Assembly: GCA_021779955.1 (NCBI GenBank)
Contig: JAJXZS010000043.1
Location: forward strand, 1 to 36,829
Reading direction: 5' to 3'
Length of the DNA stretch: 36,829 nucleotides
DNA from: Chloroflexota bacterium
Lineage (GTDB): Bacteria; Chloroflexota; Anaerolineae; Anaerolineales; Anaerolineaceae
The notes under the pieces were generated by a model. The model had not been told where the DNA came from and did no database searches. It saw only the letters and a program-made list of their open reading frames with translations. Each line of letters starts with the position of its first letter. Positions within the stretch are counted from its first letter, which is position 1. The translations under genes and the position numbers were made by a program. Shown here piece by piece: positions 31,799 to 36,829 of this stretch.

Positions 31799-33148
31799 AT
31801 GATCGAGATTCCCGATTCAGAGATTTTGCCACAATCAATGGAACACAACATTTGGACATGGTCTGCCCAGTCGAAAGTGAGCCCTATTCCGATCAAGAAA
31901 GCGAAGGGTGTTTACTTCTGGGATGTCGACGGCAAAAGATATCTGGATTTCAATTCAATGGTGATGTGTGTCAATATCGGTCACGGCGATGAGCGGGTAA
32001 TCGAGGCAATCGTCGATCAAGCGAGAGAATTACCTTTTGCCGGACCTGGAATGGCAACCAAACCGAGGGCCGTGTTGGGATCGCTGCTCTCGGAAATCAC
32101 CCCGAGCGGTTTGACGAAGTTCCTTTATACTTTGGGAGGAGCAGATGCAAACGAGAATGCGATCAAGTTCGCCAGAGCGTACACGGGAAAATCCAAGATC
32201 CTGGCGCGATATCGCTCTTATCACGGTGCCACTTATGGCGCTTTGGCTTTGACAGGCGACCCGCGCAGGACAGCCTGGGAACCGGTAGTCATGCCGGGCG
32301 TTGTGCATTTTCTCGACCCATACCGCTACCGCTCGACATTCCACAGGAACCGTGAGGATGTGAGCGAAGCTGAATTTTGCAGCGATTACCTGGCACACCT
32401 GGAGGAAATTATCCTCTTTGAAGGCCCCAAGACAATTGCCGCTGTGATGGTGGAGCCGGTGACAGGCACCAATGGGGTGATCATCCCGCCTGAAGGATAT
32501 TTACAGGGGGTGCGAAGTCTTTGCGATAAATATGAAATCTTGCTCATTGCAGACGAGGTGATGAGCGGGTTTGGAAGAACAGGTGAATGGTTCGCGGTCA
32601 ATCACTGGAATGTTATCCCTGATATCATGACCATGGCCAAAGGGCTGACCTCGGGGTACGCGCCGCTTGGAGCGGTAGCGATGAAGCCGGAGATTGCCGC
32701 AACCTTCAACGATAGGGTCTTCGAGGGAGGATTGACATACAATGGTCATCCAATCTCGCTGGCAGCAGCGATCGCGACAATTAAAGTGATGCAGGAAGAT
32801 CATATTGTTGAAAAGGCAAAAGAAACCGGCAAGGTGATGTCCGATATGCTCGCAGAACTTGTGGACAGGCACCCATCGGTGGGAGATGCCAGGTCGATCG
32901 GTTTATTTGGCATCGTGGAAATCGTGAAGAATCGGAAGACAAAGGAGCCAATGGCGCCTTTCGGCGGATCGAGTAATGAGATGAATGCCTTCAAAAAGTA
33001 CATGCTGGAGCATGGGGTTTTCGTCTACACCCACTGGCATACTGTGCTGCTCATCCCGCCGCTGATCATCACCCCTGAGCAGCTCGCAGAAGGATTTATG
33101 GTCCTGGAAAAGGCTCTCGAAATTACAGACCAGGCTGTGAAAGTATGA
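31799..33148 (+). CDS. class III pyridoxal-phosphate aminotransferase
   Basis: 449 residues, fold-I class III aminotransferase (4-aminobutyrate, beta-alanine, taurine and related omega-amino substrates). The PLP lysine is K281 in MTMAKGLTSGYAPLG; Asp252 in LLIADEVMSGFGRTG contacts the pyridine nitrogen; PLP phosphate contacts include GADANENAIK (114-123). The substrate amine is not predictable; the pattern is nearest to taurine/beta-alanine-pyruvate-type enzymes. The start at 31799 (ATG) has an AGGTGG site about 7 bases before, preferred over GTG at 31790. Only one base separates it from thioredoxin reductase downstream. Confidence 0.87.
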   Translation: MIEIPDSEILPQSMEHNIWTWSAQSKVSPIPIKKAKGVYFWDVDGKRYLDFNSMVMCVNIGHGDERVIEAIVDQARELPFAGPGMATKPRAVLGSLLSEITPSGLTKFLYTLGGADANENAIKFARAYTGKSKILARYRSYHGATYGALALTGDPRRTAWEPVVMPGVVHFLDPYRYRSTFHRNREDVSEAEFCSDYLAHLEEIILFEGPKTIAAVMVEPVTGTNGVIIPPEGYLQGVRSLCDKYEILLIADEVMSGFGRTGEWFAVNHWNVIPDIMTMAKGLTSGYAPLGAVAMKPEIAATFNDRVFEGGLTYNGHPISLAAAIATIKVMQEDHIVEKAKETGKVMSDMLAELVDRHPSVGDARSIGLFGIVEIVKNRKTKEPMAPFGGSSNEMNAFKKYMLEHGVFVYTHWHTVLLIPPLIITPEQLAEGFMVLEKALEITDQAVKV

Positions 33149-33149
33149 A

Positions 33150-34109
33150 ATGGATAAAAAAATGAGCGACACAGAGAAGAATGTAGAAAAAAAGAGCAAT
33201 CATGAAAATATGATCATCCTTGGAAGCGGACCTGCAGGACTGGCTGCTGCATTGTATGCCGCCAGGGCGGAATGCAATCCGCTGGTTCTTACGGGCACCG
33301 AGCCAGGCGGCCAGGCAGCTCTGACAAACATGATCGAAAACTATCCCGGTTTTCCCGAAGGCGTAGGTGGTGTAGAACTGGCTACATTAATGCAGAATCA
33401 TGCTGAGAAGTTCGGCGCGAGGATCGAGATGGACACGGTAACAAGCGTCGATCTGAGCAAGCGGCCTTTCTTGGTGAACACATACGACAAGACTTACACA
33501 GCGGATACGCTGATCATTGCGACAGGTGCAAGCCCGGTTCAATTGGACGTGCCCGGAGAGAAGGAATATACAGGACGGGGAGTATCCTACTGCGCCACAT
33601 GCGACGGCTGGTTCTTCCGCAAAAAAAAGATTGTGGTTGTGGGGGGTGGTGATAGCGCGCTGGAGGAGGCGATCTTCCTCACACGATTCGCATCCGAAGT
33701 GACCCTGATTCACAGACGCGATCAATTCAGGGCTGGCGCAATCCTTCAGTCACGCCTCAAGGAAAACAAGAAGATCAAGGTGATCTTTGATGCCGTGGTC
33801 GATGAGATCGTGGGCGAGTCAGGAGTAGAGAAAGTGCGCGTCCACAATGTCAAGAGCGGGGACAAATCCGAGATTATTACCGAGGGAGTGTTTATCTTCA
33901 TCGGGCAGAAACCGAATACCGAGCTTTACCAGGGCCAGTTGGACCTGGACGAACACGGATACGTTAAGGTCGATAACAAGATGATGACTTCGGTGCAGGG
34001 TATCTTTGCAGCAGGAGAAGTTGCCGATCCAATCTTCAGGCAGGTGGTGACCTCTGCAGGGATGGGGGCTGCAGCAGCAATGCAAGCCGTAAAGTTCACT
34101 CAGAATTAA
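33150..34109 (+). CDS. trxB: thioredoxin reductase
   Basis: 319 residues. The FAD-binding loop is GSGPAGLAAALYAAR (25-39). The redox-active disulfide CATC is at 148-151 (YCATCDGWFF), and the NADPH-binding loop GGGDSALEEA at about 165-174, in the arrangement of low-molecular-weight bacterial TrxB. A family signature near the end reads FAAGEVADP (Glu where Asp is usual). It uses NADPH to reduce thioredoxin. The N terminus carries about 20 extra polar residues; ATG 33162 would be an alternative start. The single-base gap to the aminotransferase gene suggests cotranscription. A long hairpin terminator follows after 11 bases. No trxA is visible beside it. Confidence 0.93.
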   Translation: MDKKMSDTEKNVEKKSNHENMIILGSGPAGLAAALYAARAECNPLVLTGTEPGGQAALTNMIENYPGFPEGVGGVELATLMQNHAEKFGARIEMDTVTSVDLSKRPFLVNTYDKTYTADTLIIATGASPVQLDVPGEKEYTGRGVSYCATCDGWFFRKKKIVVVGGGDSALEEAIFLTRFASEVTLIHRRDQFRAGAILQSRLKENKKIKVIFDAVVDEIVGESGVEKVRVHNVKSGDKSEIITEGVFIFIGQKPNTELYQGQLDLDEHGYVKVDNKMMTSVQGIFAAGEVADPIFRQVVTSAGMGAAAAMQAVKFTQN

Positions 34110-34120
34110 TCGATAATTAC

Positions 34121-34154
34121 AAACGGCGCGCTTACGATATCAAGCGCGCCGTTT
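34121..34154. terminator. strong rho-independent terminator after trxB
   Basis: A perfect 13-bp stem AAACGGCGCGCTT/AAGCGCGCCGTTT with an 8-base loop and a run of seven T on the + strand. On the minus strand the T-tract is shorter, so it may also stop the converging LysM transcript, whose stop codon lies 17 bases away. Confidence 0.85.
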
Positions 34155-34170
34155 TTTTGTTAATGGCAGG

Positions 34171-35325
34171 TCAGGGTGTGGTTTGCGGAGCAGTGGGCGA
34201 GCCAGACCATCCAAATACGTTGGACTGGCTGACCTGTCCGTTGGTCTGGTAGATTGCCTGCCCATCCGAGGTTGTGCCCGTTTGGCGAACCACAACCACG
34301 TACCAGCGGAATATGTGATTGGTATTGTCCGTCGGGCGCAGGGTGGCGGGGACGATCAGCTTTGTATCTGTCACGTATTCGGTGACTTTGGCAGTGCCGC
34401 CAGATGTGACGTCTTCGACTGTCACGGCGTAAGCTTCGTTCTCGCGGAGAGTTCCGGCCGATGCCCATTGCAGGGTGATGGTCTCATTGGCGTTTGAGTA
34501 GACCGTGCCGTCGGCTGGAAGAAGCAGGCTCACCGCAGGATAGGGCGGCGGAGCCGTTGGAGTTGGCGTCGGACCTTCGGTAGGACGGCGCTCGCACAAT
34601 GGCAGATCGAGCATCATGCCCGGATAGACGTAGTCATTGGGCAAATTGTTGAAGTTCTTGATGGATTCGACACTGATATTGTAGTTCATCGAAATCGAAC
34701 TCAACGTGTCAGTATCCTTGACCTCATAGGGGATCACGCCGCAAGCCTGGCTGGTCGCTTCAGCAGGAGCGAGGGTGCCCGTGGGTGCAGGGGAAGCGGT
34801 GGGTGACGGCCGGGGGATCTGTAGAGGTTGACCTTCGTACAGCGTGCCGCACTCAGGAGGTAGGTTGTTCAGGTCTATAATGCTCTGCACCGATACATGG
34901 TAGATCCCCGCGATGCTGGAGCAATATTGGCCGGCTGCCACGGTGATCGAGATCGGTGGTTCAGCGGTTGCTGTAGGGCCTGGTGTGGCGGTGTTGGTGG
35001 GCAGGGGTGTGACTGTGAGCGTTGGTGTGACGGTCATGGTCGGAGTTGCCGTGCCGGTGGCCGTCATGCCCGTGCCTTTCAGAATAAAGAAAACGATCAT
35101 GGCGCCTAAACCGAGAACCAGGACGCCCAAACCGATGGCAAGGGGTAGGCTCAATTTCAACTCGGGAAGCCGGGTGGATTGGACTGCAGCAGATTCAATC
35201 TTCTTTGTTGTTGGGGCTGGGGTAAATGTTCTGCCGCATACGAGGCAACGGGTGGCATTTTCGCTCAACCGTGTTCCGCAAGTCGGACATACTTTCGATG
35301 AAGATAGGTTTGTTTCCGAAGTCAT
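34171..35325 (-). CDS. zinc-ribbon, transmembrane, LysM-repeat protein
   Basis: 384 residues. A zinc ribbon (Cys13, Cys16, Cys27, Cys30: CPTCG...CLVCG) lies at the cytoplasmic N terminus. One membrane helix follows at about 61-82, then a long Thr/Pro/Ala-rich linker (ATPTMTVTPTLTV and more) with two LysM-like domains at about 127-172 and 198-240 (VSVQSIIDLNNLP, ISVESIKNFNNLP). The last about 110 residues look like a fibronectin-type beta-sandwich domain (ITLQWASAGTL, FRWYVVVV). LysM domains bind N-acetylglucosamine polymers, so it probably tethers the cell envelope to the membrane. The signal-anchor topology (zinc ribbon inside, LysM outside) is inferred. AAGAGA sits upstream of the ATG. It is monocistronic, divergent from hemW. 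Confidence 0.83.
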   Translation of the reverse strand: MTSETNLSSSKVCPTCGTRLSENATRCLVCGRTFTPAPTTKKIESAAVQSTRLPELKLSLPLAIGLGVLVLGLGAMIVFFILKGTGMTATGTATPTMTVTPTLTVTPLPTNTATPGPTATAEPPISITVAAGQYCSSIAGIYHVSVQSIIDLNNLPPECGTLYEGQPLQIPRPSPTASPAPTGTLAPAEATSQACGVIPYEVKDTDTLSSISMNYNISVESIKNFNNLPNDYVYPGMMLDLPLCERRPTEGPTPTPTAPPPYPAVSLLLPADGTVYSNANETITLQWASAGTLRENEAYAVTVEDVTSGGTAKVTEYVTDTKLIVPATLRPTDNTNHIFRWYVVVVRQTGTTSDGQAIYQTNGQVSQSNVFGWSGSPTAPQTTP

Positions 35326-35358
35326 AGTATCTCTTTTCCAGGGGTTTCAAGAGCCGAC

Positions 35359-35367
35359 ATTATAACA
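35359..35367 (-). promoter_or_regulatory. extended -10 of the LysM-protein gene, overlapping a hemW -10
   Basis: Minus strand TGTTATAAT (extended -10) gives a start about 25 bases before the LysM gene ATG. The same patch reads TATAAC (35361-35366) on the + strand, a possible -10 for hemW, so the two divergent promoters overlap. Confidence 0.45.
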
Positions 35368-35427
35368 CAGGCAGACAGGCTCAATTTCTCCTGTTCAGGG
35401 AGGATGGAGTGTGTTATTCTACGCTTC

Positions 35428-36684
35428 ATGCAACACACGAGTATCTATTACCATATTCCGTTTTGCCGCAAACGGTGCGGATATTGCGATTTTAACACAT
35501 TTGCGGGGCTTTCCAGATTCATCCCGGCTTACGTCGATGCGATTTGTCAAGAAATCGAAATCGTAGGCAGCCTTCAGAAAACCGCCGAAACGGTTCACAC
35601 TTGCTTCTTTGGCGGCGGGACGCCTTCACTCCTCAAAGTCGAGCAGGTAAGCCAGATTATAACAGCAACCAGGCGTAGTTTTGAGGTTTGTCAAGGGGCG
35701 GAAATTACACTGGAAGCCAACCCGGGGACGGTGACTCGCGAGAGTGTCGAAGGATATGTGGCGAGCGGGGTCAATCGATTCAGTTTTGGTATGCAATCGG
35801 CGAGTCCAGACGATTTGCGAATCCTGGATCGAACACACAGCTTCGAACAAGTTGTGGATGCAGTCAAATTCTGTAAAATGAGCGGGATCGAACACATCAA
35901 TCTCGACCTGATCTTCGGAATCCCCGGTCAAAGCATGGAGAGATGGAGAACCACACTCGAAAGGGCTGTTGAGACGGGAATCGACCATCTTTCGGTGTAC
36001 GGCTTGACCATCGAAGAGGGAACTCCCATGTACCGCTGGGTAGAAAAAGGAGCACTGGCTGCGCCGGATGACGACCAGGCGGCAGATATGTACGAGGCTG
36101 CCAGTGAGTTCCTGTTAAAACAAGGTTTCGAGCAGTATGAGATTTCAAACTGGGCACGCGGGGAGTCAGCCCAGTGCAAACATAATTTGCAGTACTGGCG
36201 GTATCAACCGTATTATGGCTTTGGGGCTGGGGCGCATGGGTTCGTCAATGGGGTGAGGACAGAAAATGTCGCTCTTGTTCCTGAATACCTGCAGAGAATG
36301 AAGGAACATCGTTCTGCAGTCTACCCTGCAAGCCCGGCTGTCAAAGAAGTCAACAATCTCAGCTGGTGGGATCAAGCCCAGGAAATGATGATGGTCGGCC
36401 TGAGGATGACCCAGAGCGGTGTGAGCATGCGGGATTTCCGTAGCAGATTTGGGATCGAGATCGGAGATGCGTTTGAGGGCCAGGTCAGACGGCTGAAAGA
36501 AGAGGGTCTGGTCGAACTGGTGGAGACACCTGAAAAAGCCCTTCGATTGACACGAAAGGGCAGATTATTGGGGAACCGGGTTTTCCTGGAATTTGTGGGG
36601 AATGAGGAGCCCGAGCACCTGACTCAAGTCACTCGTCGAACACCTGCACGTAAGTACCATAACCGACCGTACTCATCTCATTGA
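35428..36684 (+). CDS. hemW: radical SAM heme chaperone HemW
   Basis: 418 residues from the ATG at 35428. The radical SAM cluster motif is CRKRCGYC (Cys13, Cys17, Cys20) in the context YYHIPFC...DFNTF, and FGGGTPS (about 63-69) is the usual SAM-binding glycine motif. [21 protein letters not shown] is the HemW-specific signature separating it from HemN. It delivers heme to respiratory or other hemoproteins. The start is not certain: AGGGAGG at 35397-35403 is directly against an in-frame ATG at 35404, while 35428 lacks a Shine-Dalgarno but fits homology. The last about 20 residues (after VFLEFV) exceed the usual end and lie on the opposite strand of the L,D-transpeptidase gene, so the stop may be drifted. 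Confidence 0.9.
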   Translation: MQHTSIYYHIPFCRKRCGYCDFNTFAGLSRFIPAYVDAICQEIEIVGSLQKTAETVHTCFFGGGTPSLLKVEQVSQIITATRRSFEVCQGAEITLEANPGTVTRESVEGYVASGVNRFSFGMQSASPDDLRILDRTHSFEQVVDAVKFCKMSGIEHINLDLIFGIPGQSMERWRTTLERAVETGIDHLSVYGLTIEEGTPMYRWVEKGALAAPDDDQAADMYEAASEFLLKQGFEQYEISNWARGESAQCKHNLQYWRYQPYYGFGAGAHGFVNGVRTENVALVPEYLQRMKEHRSAVYPASPAVKEVNNLSWWDQAQEMMMVGLRMTQSGVSMRDFRSRFGIEIGDAFEGQVRRLKEEGLVELVETPEKALRLTRKGRLLGNRVFLEFVGNEEPEHLTQVTRRTPARKYHNRPYSSH

Positions 36685-36829
36685 GATCCGCTTCAGGGGT
36701 CAACCAGCGGAACATCCATTTGGCTTCATCCATGCGCATGTTGATGCAGCCGTGGCTCATGGGTACGCCAAAGTTGTTGTGCCAGTAGGTGCCGTGGAAG
36801 GCAACTCCGTTGACCGGTTCAAAGCAAGA
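36629..36829 (-). CDS. L,D-transpeptidase (YkuD), C-terminal part
   Basis: The last 66 residues plus stop are visible; the 5' end lies beyond the window. The segment [11 protein letters not shown], then [13 protein letters not shown], is the YkuD catalytic signature: first His, then the SHGCxNM box with nucleophilic Cys. These enzymes make 3-3 cross-links in peptidoglycan or attach proteins to it, outside the membrane. Its 3' end overlaps that of hemW by 56 bases on the opposite strand. Given a LysM protein about 1.3 kb away, both may serve the cell wall, but no operon link exists. Confidence 0.9.
   Translation of the reverse strand, partial: SCFEPVNGVAFHGTYWHNNFGVPMSHGCINMRMDEAKWMFRWLTPEADLNEMSTVGYGTYVQVFDE

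Noticed and set aside
1-36829. CRISPR arrays, tRNA or rRNA genes, insertion sequences, prophage
   Set aside because: No regularly spaced repeats, cloverleaf-like sequences, transposase motifs or phage genes were seen on reading through; a dedicated search (tRNAscan, IS and CRISPR finders) was not possible.

Overview
The window looks like chromosomal DNA of an anaerobic or fermentative member of the Chloroflexota, most likely class Anaerolineae. This is an inference from protein style: a LysM protein with Thr/Pro-rich linkers, a CapA-type lipoprotein with an extra N-terminal domain, an ftsZ locus flanked by unfamiliar small genes, and a remnant of a dispersed repeat common in such genomes. No rRNA, tRNA, CRISPR array, intact insertion sequence or phage module was seen. 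Genes are dense and nearly all intact.

Left part (1-8262). The 3' end of an aldo/keto reductase gene is followed by a terminator that works both ways. Next, on the minus strand, is one compact seven-gene operon read leftwards: ord, ortA, ortB, oraS, oraE, a GlmL/MutL-like ATPase gene and orr. Together they encode the complete anaerobic oxidative route for L-ornithine. Orr makes D-ornithine. OraSE (adenosylcobalamin plus PLP) makes 2,4-diaminopentanoate. Ord oxidises it to 2-amino-4-oxopentanoate. OrtAB cleaves that with CoA to acetyl-CoA and D-alanine. The GlmL-like protein is probably an accessory or reactivating factor for the mutase.

Stretch 8263-8947 has no convincing gene. It holds a very good + strand promoter with a near-palindromic, LexA-box-like operator between -35 and -10, short direct repeats upstream of it, an AT-rich hairpin with a tandem repeat downstream, and possible gene debris.

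Middle part (8948-21000). This holds an rRNA-type THUMP methyltransferase and a YgiQ radical SAM protein (overlapping pair), a DegV protein, a divergent UlaG-like metallo-hydrolase, and a SlyD prolyl isomerase with a metal-binding tail. An electron-transfer-like unit follows: a Tat lipoprotein of the DUF362 family and a membrane polyferredoxin that seems to be a NapH-NapG type fusion, preceded by a degenerate LCP-like membrane protein. Then comes an ftsZ operon: a TIM-barrel-like protein with a C-terminal CWB2-like repeat, FtsZ, and two small proteins.

Right part (21000-36829). This holds a probably leaderless SDR gene and a GH57 glycosidase gene, convergent with a 1155-residue GH13-type protein and an AlkZ-related protein. 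After a repeat remnant come a SCP2-type thiolase, a CapA lipoprotein with a cyclase-family hydrolase, a class III aminotransferase with thioredoxin reductase, a zinc-ribbon/LysM membrane protein, and hemW. The 3' end of hemW overlaps that of a convergent, truncated L,D-transpeptidase gene.

The best-understood system is the ornithine operon. The least understood parts worth a second look are the LexA-like promoter region, the DUF362/polyferredoxin pair, the ftsZ neighbourhood and the GH13 giant.
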